In this document: piece by piece, positions 51,118 to 62,832 of the stretch
Numbering within the stretch: position 1 is the first letter of the stretch
Layout: every line of letters begins with the position of its first letter
Source: Quillaja saponaria
Taxonomy: Eukaryota; Streptophyta; Magnoliopsida; Fabales; Quillajaceae
Assembly (NCBI GenBank): GCA_029379385.1
Contig: CM055606.1
Location: forward strand, 2,108,001-2,172,000
Length of the DNA stretch: 64,000 bases
Reading direction: 5' to 3'
Notes under the pieces: model-generated
What the model was told of the DNA's origin: nothing
The model's input: only the letters and a program-made list of their open reading frames with translations
The model's database searches: none
Program-made: the position numbers and the translations under genes

Positions 51118-51594
51118 TTTATTCATAGGAGAATAAAATTTATTATTTTCAGCAATCTAGGGAAATTTTAGTGACAGGGATGTCTATATGCAAAACCAAA
51201 TTACTTGATAGGTAGTAAGCTAATGTATATGGAAAATAAACCTTAATTAATTTGAAATAAAATTAATTGATTACTCAAACTAAAACTGGTTTTAGATGTA
51301 GAAAAGAGTCACTGTGGCTTTAAGGACGTGGCTGGCCTCAGGAAATCATACCGTTGGTCCTTTTCATGAAGCATTTATCCTTATCTAGTTCACAATCAAT
51401 CACCTATTCACTTACCAACTAACTTTAATAATAATGCTTGTGACGTTGTCTTGTAACTTGTACAGTAAAAGAAAAGAAAAAAAATCATGAAGAGGGAAGA
51501 GATTTACAAGAACGAGGAGAGGACAGGATTCCTGTCCTCAAACTAGTTTTTGTATTTATTTATTATCAACCAAAGATTAAGGTTGAAGTTATTA

Positions 51595-52671
51595 TTATAC
51601 GCAGTTTGATATTGGGAAGCCATAATAAATTACATGGTGCCCGAGAAGCAGTCCAGACCCAAATGGCCTCTGTCCAAAACAGTCTAGGTTGTTGCCATAT
51701 CCAACACCAAGTAAGTCGCAGTACCTCTTATAAAATCCAATCCTGTCCTGTACCCTGCCATCCTGACCTCTCCCACATTCAAGTCCACCATTGATAATGT
51801 TTGTGATTGTACCGTACCCAGGAAGGCGACCTGCTGACTTATCAGCGCCAGAAGGGTTCCATCTCCCAGTGATTACATCGTGGCATGAAGGCTTGGGTGA
51901 CTGTGGTGTCATCCAGAACCAAATTGCAGTTTTGAATGAAATCACTGGATCTGTGGCCACTAGATCTGGGTTATTCAGTAAGTCAACTCCAATTGCTCTT
52001 CCACATTGTCCGTAGTTGTAGTTCCAGGAAATTTGGATGGGCCCTCGACCATAATATTGCTTCCCAGGAGAACATGGATAAGCTGTGGAGCTAGGATCAC
52101 AGTAAGCACTTGGGTTTTGTTCCCTGACATAACAATATCCCCAGGCATATGGACCATCAGGTGCACTTGGCCATCCCCCTACATATATCAAATATGTACA
52201 TAATTAAACATGATTCCACAAAATTAAACATTAATTTTATATAATTATATATATACCGGTAGTTTCGTGGGAAGTTTGGCCAAAGAAGGCGGCAATCTCC
52301 CTTTTCCGGGTGGCAGTATCGCCGGTGGTGCCGAAGGTGGGAAAGGCCTTCGCTGCAGAAATGAAAGCATCGTAGGTGTAGAACCCTTTAGCAGGGCATG
52401 CACCATCATTGCGATGTTTAAGCATATTATCAAACGAGGCCCTTGAGATGATACTTCCAAGATCACCACTACCTCCTCCGCCGCCGCATTGACTCTGGCA
52501 ATCGGTGCCGCAATATTCAGATGTTGTGCCACACCACCCATATTTGCTGCAGCATTGCCCGCCAGGACACACTGCACCCCCTGCTTGTCTTCCACATTGC
52601 TCTGCTTGCCCTCCTACTATAAGGGACAGAAATAGTAGAGAGGAGATTAATGTAAAGCCCCAAAACCTCAT
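51595..52671 (-). CDS. Class I chitinase (GH19 with hevein domain)
   Basis: Endochitinase hydrolysing beta-1,4-GlcNAc links; a defence protein. Two exons, 52671-52257 and 52178-51595, give 332 aa. Residues 1-23 are the signal peptide ([20 protein letters not shown]). The eight-Cys hevein domain is EQCGRQAGG...CQSQC, then a short Gly-rich hinge. The GH19 domain has [12 protein letters not shown] (catalytic Glu), [19 protein letters not shown] and [10 protein letters not shown]. The second intron found in its neighbour is absent here. The usual vacuolar C terminus (GLLLDTM-type) is altered: after GSGLLL the frame runs on as [15 protein letters not shown], explained by one extra base near 51639. 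A TATATATATA run lies 60-70 bp upstream. Otherwise intact. Confidence 0.92.
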
Positions 52672-53999
52672 TTCAGTCTGTATGTTTTATTTGCTTATGT
52701 GGGTTAATAATGAAGGTTGGGAAAGTAGCATATATATATATTCACATAAAAATTAATATGCTATTTTATTTATTTATCAAATGTTGGACTAATTCAAAAG
52801 CTAGATATAGCTCCCATCGGATATGCTGGGCCAGATTGAATATTCTAATTGTCAGGTAGGTATTTTTCTTGATTGACAAATTAAGGTGCATGAATAAGTA
52901 TGGCATGTTGGCTGCTTTTTTAGACTTTTGTCATCACATACATGAATGTGTTGTTTGATATTAACACTTCGCATTAATTATCAACTAGTTAAAGTATCCT
53001 AATTCACACTCAATTGCGGGTCAAATTAATGATATTGGTCACTTTTTAAAAAAACTTTAAACTAATTGTTTTTTTAACATAAGCAAATGAAAATTTTTTT
53101 CAAGTTGTACAAGATGAATTAATTATATGAGATGAAATCTTCTTTATTGTTATTCTCAAATATTAAAAATCTTCAAGTTGTAGAAGATGAATTAATTATA
53201 TATGAGATAAAATCTTCTTTATTGTTACTAAAATATTAATTTTTTTTAAGTTTTATATATAAAAATATTTTTCTGTTAGAATTCATCACTAATGACAGTA
53301 AGAACCTCTTTTGGGATTGAGAGATAGAAAACCAGAAATACAGATGCCAGATTGGATAAGTCTAACTGGCCCATTGGAAAAGTCTAAGATTGCCACGTGA
53401 TATTTTTGCTTTCCGCCACGTCTTTAATTCTTGTGGAGCCCATGAAATACAGTCTTTTATCTTTTGGGATTACGACCATGATTTGATTATTTGATTTACG
53501 TACTAATCGATCTTAGCTAGATTCAGTGGCTGGCTTGAGTGGGGAAAATATGGGAAAATTTTTAAATGATTTCACTGAATTTTAAAAAAATATATTTAAT
53601 TTGATAATTTGATAAAATAGTTTACACTAATTAAATAATTATAAATTTCATTACATTAGAAAATAATGTAAAATCAATATCATTTTGAAAATATAAAAAT
53701 AATAATATGTATAAATTAAATTACTTAGTTTGAATTCTAAAAAATGTAGATTTTCTAGTTTCATTTATTTTTGTTATTTGATAGTTAAAGTAATATTTTG
53801 TAAATTCTTCATGATAGTCAAACATTTTGAATAGGTTTTTAGTGAGTTTAATTCTAAATAAAAATAAGCATTACATCACTAAATTAACTTCTAATTTTTT
53901 TAAAATTATATAAAAAATAAAATAATAAGAAGATTTACATGAATATTTTATGATACAACTTGCAATAAATTGACCGCGATGAAATTTCTTAGCTCTCCA
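52672..53999. other. Chitinase promoter and AT-rich spacer
   Basis: The block at 52940-53010 (TGAATGTG...TTAACAC...GCATTAATTATCAACTAGTTAAAGTATC) is shared with the regions upstream of the other chitinase copies, so it is inherited promoter sequence. A near-identical 40-bp phrase containing AGATGAATTAATTATAT repeats at 53111 and 53185. Beyond 53500 nothing is seen. Confidence 0.5.
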
Positions 54000-54147
54000 A
54001 TTTCTTTGTAGAGACTAATGGATTTGTTGGTATTACCGGGCCCAAAACTCATTGTGCTATTACAGGGCTTAGCCACCCTTGCCAGATTTCTGTTTTGAAA
54101 ATGCTCACTGGGTCTAGACCAGGCCGCAGCTCTGGGTTGTTCAATAG
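54000..54147 (-). pseudogene. GH19 chitinase remnant
   Basis: On the minus strand from 54147: LLNNPELRPGLDPVSIFKTE, then IWQGWLSPVIAQ and a stop. This aligns with [27 protein letters not shown] of the neighbouring chitinases. No other part of the gene is visible nearby, so it is an old fragment of a further cluster member. Confidence 0.65.
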
Positions 54148-55615
54148 GTAGGGTATATTAATTTTAATGAATGAATTACGTACGTACTACCAGGTTTGGC
54201 CCAAGATAGCATGCATGCACTGCAGCAATATTCTTTATTTTACAGGGGGCAGGGGCAGTGGCAGGAAATCACAGAGTTAATTGATCTTTCTTTGGAGCTC
54301 TGTCAATCTTCACAATCACAGAGTTGATTCCCAAGCTGATGCTGCTTTAGCATTTGGTAAAAAATTAATGATGTCATCCCTCTCTGCAAAACCTCTCCCC
54401 TCCACCATCTTCAAACTTTTGATCGAAAATTCATTTTCTGTTTCCTTTGGAGCTCTGTCAATCTTCACAATCACAAGATTTAGCAAATTCTTAGTTTTTG
54501 TAATTTGGAGTTGGAGTTGAATCTAAAAATTAATAAATTTAGGCGGTTCTCTAATTTCTGAAATTCGTGGAATGCATGAATAGGCAAACAATTGGTGGGT
54601 AGTTACTTTTAAGGGAAATTACCTTAAATTTGGAAAAGCTTGTTGATTTTAAATATAAAAGGAGAGAGTATGATTGCCTTCGGAATATGATCAATCGGGT
54701 GGTGGGACTAGTAGCTTTGGGAAACAATTATTGATCAGGCTGGTTTTTGATACTTTAATTTGTGGCATCTTAGTCTCTGCAAATTAAGGTTGAACCTCTA
54801 AGAATCATGGTGAATCTTGGATAGGAAAAGAAGAAGACTTAATTCATAATTAATGCTTAGAGTATGAAATGGGTGGGTGACACAAAAATCTCTAGTTAAT
54901 GTTGAAGGTGGGGTGATCTCAAGTGTCTGAGCTAGAGTTCTTGGATAGAAATCTCGTCTCATTTTAGTGTGCAATTCTATCAGTGAAAATTGGCATTGTC
55001 ATTAAAAATAGCACATGATGAGCTAATAGTGTTAATTTTAACAACTCTCTACCTTTCTCTTTCAAATTCCAAGGTAAAAATCAAGTTAAAGTTAGTAAAG
55101 TTAAATTATCATGTGATATTTTTAATTACAAGACCTATTTTTATTAATAGGACAAGAATTGAGACAATCACATTCGAGATCTCTGTCTCAAGGATGAGAG
55201 AGAAGTCAATCCATCGTTTGCAAGTAGGGTATCTTTTTCTCAAAGAAAAGAAAAGAAAAGTGGTGTATCTTTGTTGATATGAAGTGGAGCACTCAGGCCA
55301 TGTGTCCAGCATGGATTGGATAGGCTATATATAAGGAAACATGGCACTAAACCATTGGCAGTACCAATATATGCACTAAACCATTGGCAGTACCAATATA
55401 CGTACTAATAGTTTGGGTATATATAGAGAAATCGAACTTTAAGAACTTATTTAATTAATTAGTGGAAATTAAACAGTTGTTTCCACTAATAGTCAAAACC
55501 AAGTAATTGTGTGGTTAATTGGCAAACACATTTATTTTATTTTATTCCATTTCACAGTACACCTTGGAGCTAAAACACCATACATAAGTGTTTTGAGCTC
55601 ATTCGTTTCAGTTGG
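54148..55615. other. Spacer between chitinase copies
   Basis: No gene. A 30-bp phrase (TTTGGAGCTCTGTCAATCTTCACAATCACA) occurs at 54288 and again at 54443. A 33-bp unit with CACTAAACCATTGGCAGTACC is directly repeated at 55343-55400. Confidence 0.45.
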
Positions 55616-56843
55616 TTAAATGGTGTCCAGAAGCAGGCCAGACCCGAATGGCCTCTGGTTAAAGCAGTCTAGGTTGTCGCCAAATTCAATACCAAATAAG
55701 TCGCAGTACGTCTTATAAAACCCAATACGATTCTCTACCCTGCTATCCGGACCTATCCCACATTCAAGCCCACCATTGATTATGTTTGTGGTTGTACCGT
55801 ACCCAGGAAGGCGACCTGCTAACTTATCAACTTCAGAAGGGATCCATTCCCCGATGATGACGTCGTGGCAGGAAGGCTTGGGTGACTGTGGTGTCATCCA
55901 GAACCAAATTGCTGTTTTGAAAGAAATCACTGGGTCTGTGGCCACAAGATCTGGGTTGTTGAGTAAGTCCAGTCCAAGTGCTTCTCCACACTGTCCATAG
56001 TTATAATTCCTGACAAATTAACTAATTAATTAATATAACATGTCTCTACTCAATATAGTTAGTTTTGATTAAGTAATTATAAATGTGTTAATTAATGATA
56101 TATATATATATACCAGGAAAGTTGGATGGGCCCTCGACCGTAATATTGCTTTCCAGGAGCACATGGATAAGCAATTGAGCTAGGATCACAGTAAGCACTT
56201 GGGTTTACTTCTCTAATGAAACAATATCCCCAAGCGAATGGACCGTCAGGTGCAGTTGGCCATCCCCCTACATATATATACCATTTCATATGCATGCATG
56301 CACCCAATTAAACATTAATATATAAATTAAATGGTTTCAATATTTAATAATCTTAATTAATTAATTAATTACCTGTAGTTTCATGGGAAGTTTGGCCAAA
56401 GAAAGCAGCAATCTCCCTTTTACGGGTCTCAATATCGCCCGTCGGTACCAAAGTTGGGAAAGGCCTCTGCTGCTGAAATGAAAGCATCGTAAGTGTAGAA
56501 TCCTTGAGAAGGGCATCTAACATCATTACTATACTTAAGCATATCTTCAAATGTAGCCCGTGGGATGATGCTTTCAAGGTCACCACTGCCACCACCACCG
56601 CCTCCTCCTCCTCCACCGCCACCGCCGCCACCGCCTCCTCCGCCACCAGTGCATTGACTTTGACAACCGTCGCCGCAGTAATCATTTGTTGTGCCACACC
56701 AGCCAAATCTGCTGCAGCATAACCCGCCAGGACAAAGAGCATCCCCTGCTTGACTTCCACATTGCTTCTGCTTGCCCTCCAACTATAATGGACAGAAATA
56801 CTAGAGAACATATTAATGTGAAGGCCCAAAACCTCAACCTCAT
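55616..56843 (-). pseudogene. Class I chitinase with two 1-nt insertions and a poly-Gly hinge
   Basis: Three exons in the usual class I layout: 56843-56373, 56267-56114 and 56009-55616. The signal peptide begins [17 protein letters not shown]. One extra base at the signal/hevein junction (near 56763) shifts the frame before [15 protein letters not shown]. The hevein domain ends CQSQC and is followed by about 20 consecutive glycines, then [16 protein letters not shown] second extra base near 56443 shifts the frame after FPNFGT, before [14 protein letters not shown]. Exons 2 and 3 are intact: [34 protein letters not shown], ending GSGLLLDTI, a normal vacuolar-type tail. Removing one base at each site restores all phases. 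Either recently broken or affected by consensus errors. Confidence 0.82.
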
Positions 56844-58499
56844 TTTTAGTGTTATTTGATTTTGTGGGTTGATAATAATGAAGGCCCGGAAATTAGCATG
56901 CGTTTATATATAGTACTGATAGCAATTAAAGAATCACTGCTTGGGGTCTCAAAGTCAAAAAGTTACTATGGCAACGACACAAACAATGATGATAAGAATA
57001 TGAAAAGTTTGAGCACTACTGTAAATTTTTTCACGTGATAAGGGCCCTCTTGCCTTGGCTCCTAGCGGATATGAATGGTTGATTCAATGTCATCTATCAA
57101 TTTCTTTGGTAACGCGTTCTTTTCTAGACAAAAAACGTGCATGAAAAAAATAGGTACGTGGGCGTCTGTCTAAACTTATGTGGCATGACTTATGAATGTG
57201 ATGTTTGAGTTTTAACACTATCGCATTTATTGTCACCCAATTTGTTTTGTTGTCAACAACATGAACTGTTTTCATTCGAATTATTATTTATTATTATTAT
57301 TTTGATAAAGTCATTCGAATTATGTCAGAGGTTCGGAAAATTAATGATGATTAATCACTCCCTAAAATAATTTTAAATATATATAGAAAAACAAAATGTC
57401 AAAGTGACATTCATTGTTTTTAAAATGTGACATTATTATCAATTTTGTCCCAAAAATATATCTTGAATTTATTTTGTATTATAACTCTAAAAAACATTAT
57501 ACTGTCTTCTTTCAGCCTAACCCGATTAGTAACTTAAATAAAAAATGTTGATGTGGTTTAAAATTTAATGTTTTTACTATATGTGTGCAGTGTGCTAAGT
57601 TGATAAAATAAAAAATAAAAAAAAAATTGTCTCACTCCTCTTCATCATCTTTAATTATGAAATTAGGATTTGTGATTATTTGGATAGGATGAAATTGACG
57701 AACAATGATACATTTAGGATGAATTTGAAATTTTTTGATATTTTTAGGATGAAGTTGAAAAAATACATATATTTTAGGGACAATTATCTTTATTGTTTTT
57801 TGCCAACTCAATACACTTGACACTAAATATAATAATTTAAGCCAAATCAACAATTTTCATCCAAATTCTAGCAGTGGTAGGATGATGAAAGACATTAACA
57901 AATATTTTAAAAGTTATGAGACGAAATTGAAACAAAAAATTAATAATTTAAAAATAATAGATGCCATTTTATCAAAAAATAAATTTTAAAAAGCAAGAAT
58001 ATCCTAATTATCCCATTGATAAAAGGAGCAAGTGACCTTATAATCATGATTGCAAAGATGTGGTCCTAAACACTTACAAATAGAAAAACCCATTATTGTT
58101 TATTAACAGGTTTGGTTATAAATTAATTTATAGCAGGTGACTAATAAACCCCGACGTCCGTGGTCAAGCTAAGTAAAATTAGTTATATAAAGTTTTAGTT
58201 TTACATTTATCTCTGATTTAGAGGGGAAATGAGGAGGTCCAATAAGTAAAAAAAAAATAAAAAATGAGGGAGATGTAGATTAAAAATAAGGAGGAACACT
58301 TATAATCTTGAATAAATATTAATTTTGTTCAAAGGTTTCTAAACATTACATACCTTTATGTAGCACACCCCAAAACATAGGACATGAACGTAAAAACACA
58401 AAATTTAGTAACATACTCCTAAATAATACTAAATTTTAAATTCTAAAATTATGTTATAAAGCATGCATAAAATAAAAATATCATACTAAAGTTTCCAAT
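56844..58499. repeat. Duplicated flanking block of chitinase copy 2
   Basis: Shares GCATGCGTTTATATA (56896-56912), AAAAAACGTGCATGAAAAA (57129-57148), ACGTGGGCG and, farther out, GGAGCAAGTGACCTT...AACACTTACAA...TATTGTTTATTAA (58025-58120) with the region upstream of copy 3 (59525-59540, 60185-60215 and 60735-60840). TATATATA at 56905-56912 is the likely TATA box. ACGTGG (57156-57161) is ABRE-like. Confidence 0.65.
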
Positions 58500-59050
58500 G
58501 ACCCATATTGCATTCCTCATTCTCTCATTGGTGAAAAAAAATTCGACCTCGACTTTTCTCAATGAGGGGAGATCATGAAGAGCTCATGAATAGAATCCTG
58601 CAACAAGGTCGGGGCACTGGTGGAAAGAAGGAAGCAATGAAAACTTAATGTCTAAGACTACAAAAGTAATAGGCATTGCTTGTAATGTTTGTGAACCGAC
58701 TGAAGTGCAGAAAGTCGCAAATTTCGCTCTCAATGACCATGGTTCAATTGACATTTGGGTGAGTTGTGCAGCTACTCTGGTTTACTATCGTGGCTTGGTG
58801 CTTCATTTTGTCGAATATGATATTTGAAAAACCTCATTCTCAAAATTACTTGCTCTCTATTATTCATGAAGTTATTAATAACATCTACTGACATGCTAAA
58901 ATATTGGATAACAACTCTATGGTTTCATGACTAAATGCCTTACGTGGGGATGTTGATTCCATTTCACTCTAGTATCAGGTGTTCTGATCCATTGTTACCC
59001 ACTACAGTATGTAATTATTTCTTGGTTAAGCTTCCAAAACATCTTATATT
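58500..59050. other. Spacer, unrecognised
   Basis: A less AT-rich stretch (58540-58840) gives short plus-strand peptides such as ALNDHGSIDIWVSCAATLVYY that I do not recognise; it may be element debris. This replaces the position where exons 2 and 3 of copy 3 would lie. Confidence 0.35.
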
Positions 59051-59472
59051 TTCATATAATTCCTTGCCATATCGTGTGAAGTTTGGCTAAAGAAAGCAGC
59101 AATCTCCCTTTTACAGGTCTCAGTGTCGCCCGTGGTACCAAAGTTGGGAAAAGCCTTTGCTGCAGAAATGAAAGCATCGTAGGTGTAGAATCCTGGAGCA
59201 TGGCATCTAACATCATCACGATACTTAAGCATAGCTTCAAATTTGGCTCTTGGGATGATGCTTTCAAGGTCGCCACCGCCACTGTCACCGCCATCACTTT
59301 GGCATTTTTCGTTGCAGTAATCATGTGTTGAGCCACACCATCCATACTCGCTGCAGCATAACCCGTTAGGACACAGGGCACCCCCTGCTTGAATTCCACA
59401 TTACTCTGCTTGCCCTCCTAGTATGAAGGACAGAAATAATAGAGAGGAGATTGTCAAGGCCCAAAACCTCAT
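59051..59472 (-). pseudogene. Class I chitinase exon 1 only, with stop
   Basis: Reads [19 protein letters not shown] (signal peptide), then AE and an in-frame TAA where Gln begins the hevein domain, then [20 protein letters not shown], a shortened linker with [24 protein letters not shown] and [10 protein letters not shown], where the catalytic motif HETT has become HDMA. Exons 2 and 3 are absent. Clear truncated pseudogene, the most decayed of the copies with a whole exon 1. Short same-strand frames here are its pieces. Confidence 0.88.
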
Positions 59473-60908
59473 TTTTAGTTTATTTCTTTGATTTTGTGGG
59501 TTGATACAAAGATTGGTGAAAGTAGCATGCGTTTATATAATAATACAAGGGTCTAGGGACAAAGTTACAGTGTAGACGGTAAATATTGTGGGTCCCAAAG
59601 TAAAAAAGTTACTGTAGCAAGAGACAACGCAGATTAGATTGTACAAGTTTAAAAATGGGTGGTCCACTGACAAAACAATACACCCCGTTAAAAATTCGGC
59701 TGGATTGATCCATTGCATTGGTAATTATATTTTTTTTTATTCAATTCTATTATAAAATGATTTATTATCTATTTTTAAAAAATAATAAAATCCACAATTC
59801 TAATTGTTATACAATTTTTAATCTAGAAATAAATATAAATTAAAATTTTTAACAGTACAAATTTAATAAAAATATTAAAATAAATCTGATATGACTCTCA
59901 ATAATATATATTAAACATAAAAATAAATTTAAATCAAGTATAGAATTTAAAAATTAACGTAAATATATATTAAATGAAGTCATATATTATTTTATGTACT
60001 AAAAATATCTAAACTAAATTTGATCATTTTTATTTTTTGTGAGTTATACGGTCAATTTTTTTTATGGTGGTCATAATCATGCTAGTAATATTGTGGTCCG
60101 GTCTGATGGATATACATGGCTGATTGAATATCTAATTACTTAGACCAGCTCGGAAAGTTATTATTATTATTATTTTTTAAAGACAAAAAACGTGCATGAA
60201 AAAGATGGGCACGTGGGCGGCTCATTAGACTTACTTGGTCGCACACATTACCCATGAATGTGAAGTTTGAGTGTTAAGTATTAACATTATCGCATTAATT
60301 ATTAACTAATTAAAGTATCTTAATTTACACTGAAAATGGTGATTAATTAGTCCTCTTTCAAAAGTTGGATTTATATGCACAGGACACATGATAATATGCC
60401 TATAAAAATTTATATTATGTTTAAATAAAAAATTCATGGACTTTTTATGTTTTGTAGGCATATTATTATGTGTCAGAGAATAAACAAACCTTACTTTTCT
60501 CTTTCTTAAGGCAAATGGAAATAAAAAATAAAGTTGATTAAAATCCTCCTAATGGTTAGTCTCAAAGGTCAAATTTTGATAAATTAAAATTTTTAATAAT
60601 TAAATCTAATATATTTATTAGTTAAATTAAAAATTGATGAATAACACTGATTGATCACTACCTAGAGGAGTTTGAAATATAAATGAAAAAAGAAAAAAGA
60701 AAAAAAGAAAGAATATCCTAAGTATATTCCATAAATAAAAGGAGCAAGTGACCTTTAAGAACTATGATCCGAATCGTAAAGATGTTGTTGTGGTCTCAAA
60801 ACACTTACAACTAGAAAACCCCAATATTGTTTATTAATAGGTTAGGTTGTGTATAATTTGGCAGTTGACTAAGTGTTATATGGTATTATATCTCAACGAA
60901 TCCATATA
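59473..60908. repeat. Duplicated upstream block of chitinase copy 3
   Basis: The conserved GCATGCGTTTATATA lies at 59526-59540. CACGTG with GGGC on both sides is at 60210-60215. The block TGAATGTG...GCATTAATTATTAACTAATTAAAGTATC (60252-60325) matches the upstream region of copy 1. A 20-bp inverted repeat is at 60383-60474. The far part (60715-60870) matches the block beyond copy 2. No gene. Confidence 0.62.
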
Positions 60909-60985
60909 AAACATGTGACGACTCATTTAAATTAAGGAACTCACCTTACAATGATTTTACGTAATTAATTGGCGGTGTAGCTGTT
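60909..60985 (+). repeat. Direct repeat, left copy
   Basis: AAACATGTGACGACTCA...GGAACTCACCTTACA...TTAATTGGCGGTGTAGCTG. It recurs with changes at 62603-62682. The two flank the gypsy-type remnant. Confidence 0.6.
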
Positions 60986-62560
60986 ACATCCGAGTTGATC
61001 CGGTCTAGGATTGTTTTTCGGGAATACGTGCCACTAAGTTGAGCCAAATGGACCAATGGGCGATCTAGATAAAGAGGGCGAGCCAGATAGGTTTGGGCGA
61101 GTTGAATGAGGTTTGACTTGAGCTTGTACTGAGCTAAGCTGGGGTTCCTAGCTAGAAAATAAGATAACACAAAAAGTCAAAGGTCGGGGTGATTTTTCGA
61201 AAACTCTCTGATGTTCAAGACATGGCTCATTTGACTAAATACCTGAAAAACTTCGAGTTGCCTTGCATAGTCATGCTCTGCCAATCAGATGATGCCATTT
61301 GGCTTTTATTTACCTTAGTCAGTTACTTTGTTCATTCTCATTTTGACTGTTGGCATTTATTCATATTTATATATGGTGATTATGTACCTTTAATTGGGAG
61401 GTTATGTGTTTTGGGGCTTCTTATGCCAGGTGCAGTGTCTTCATTGGTTTGATCTAATTATATACTAATACTAGTCCCCGAAAAAGAAGTGTGTGTAAAA
61501 CACACACTAAAATACAAGAAAATCAATGGCGTGCTGATTTCCCGTGCTAGAAAGTGGCGAGCATAATCCTTGGTGTAATTGCTCTATATTTAGGTTAGTG
61601 GTTAGGCTGTTTGTTAGCATTTAGGTTTGGGTAGATAGTGTGGACGTGAGGTAGCCTCTGATCGGGTGCAAACTATGAGGTTTTAATGGTGCTTCCTATA
61701 AAAGGATGTGAATTCCTTCACACTTCTCATTTTTTGTGAGAAACTTAGTAAAGCTCTGTCATTTTCCTTACTCAGATCAGGATTCTATGTTTTCGTCAAA
61801 GCTGGCTAGTTATTTCTTATTCTCATTTTTGTCAAGTCACTTTTCCTCAAACACTCCAGTTATTATAGGTACAAGCTCCATACTTGTCTATTAATAATAC
61901 TTGGTATATCATTTAAGTTCGGAAGGATGTGCACTGGTGAGTTAGCTTCAAACAATCCATCAATATGGGACTATTAAGATGGTTATTCTTATCCAAGTCG
62001 TTCACATATATGGACTCGTCTTGAGAAGTGGTTCCTCGAATTGCTTTCAGTCCTAGGGAGAATTCGGGTGTGAAATTCTGTTGACTTAGAATCCCTCCCC
62101 TGTAACAGTGATGATTAAAGGAGCCCATATTTTTCTCCATATCGGGGGGAGGAGTCCAAGGTGGATGATGTGTACCTTACTCCTAAGGAGAACAATGCTG
62201 TTGTTCGGACCTATGTACCTGTGATTTTAACCCCAAGCAACTTTTCCTTGATCAGGATAAATTGAAAGGTGGTCTGAAATTACCCCTACCTGAGTTCTTT
62301 GTTTGTGTCTTTAATGCTTATGGGATGTGTCCTGCTCAAATTACTCCAAATACGACAAGGTTTGTGCTTGGGTTTGTTAGCCTATGTCATCAGCTCAGGC
62401 TTACCTTATCTTTATCAGTGTTCAGACATTTGTTTTTTACCAAGAGAATGTTAGGAGTGGTTTAATTTTTCTAGAGAATAATCATTCTTTGTTTGATCCT
62501 TTTTCTTACAATAATAAAAGGTAGGAAACCCAAGTTTTTCTTTGTTCTTCCACAAACTTC
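60986..62560 (+). mobile_element. Gypsy-type element remnant
   Basis: At about 62245-62465 the plus strand codes LKGGLKLPLPEFFVCVFNAY, GMCPAQITPNTTRFVLGFV, SLCHQLRL. This resembles the domain annotated in plants as putative gypsy-type transposon protein (LPLxPFFxxVLxxxGxxPxQLxPNxxRxLxGF). The rest (60990-62240) holds only broken frames. The short minus-strand frames in this region are not supported. Confidence 0.5.
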
Positions 62561-62602
62561 AAATGGTTTGTTGCATGGAACGAGGATGATCAATTCCCCA
62601 TG

Positions 62603-62682
62603 TAAAACATGTGACGACCTTCATTTTACTTAAGGGACTCACTTTACACATGATTTCACCTAATTAATCGGCGGTGTAGCTG
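62603..62682 (+). repeat. Direct repeat, right copy
   Basis: AAACATGTGACGACCTTC...GGGACTCACTTTACA...TTAATCGGCGGTGTAGCTG, the partner of 60909-60985. Confidence 0.6.
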
Positions 62683-62832
62683 CTCTTGATTCATATTTTC
62701 CTTTTGATATTTTTCTTTATACTAGGTTTCGTGGTACACGCATTACACATGAATCGCGTTTATGATATGTAAATATATGTTCATCAATAATTTAATGCAG
62801 GACAGGAGCGTGGTCGATAACAGGATTGTTCA

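Noticed and set aside
56504..56722. Plus-strand Thr/Ala/Ser-rich frame
   Set aside because: Antisense of the poly-Gly hinge region of chitinase copy 2.
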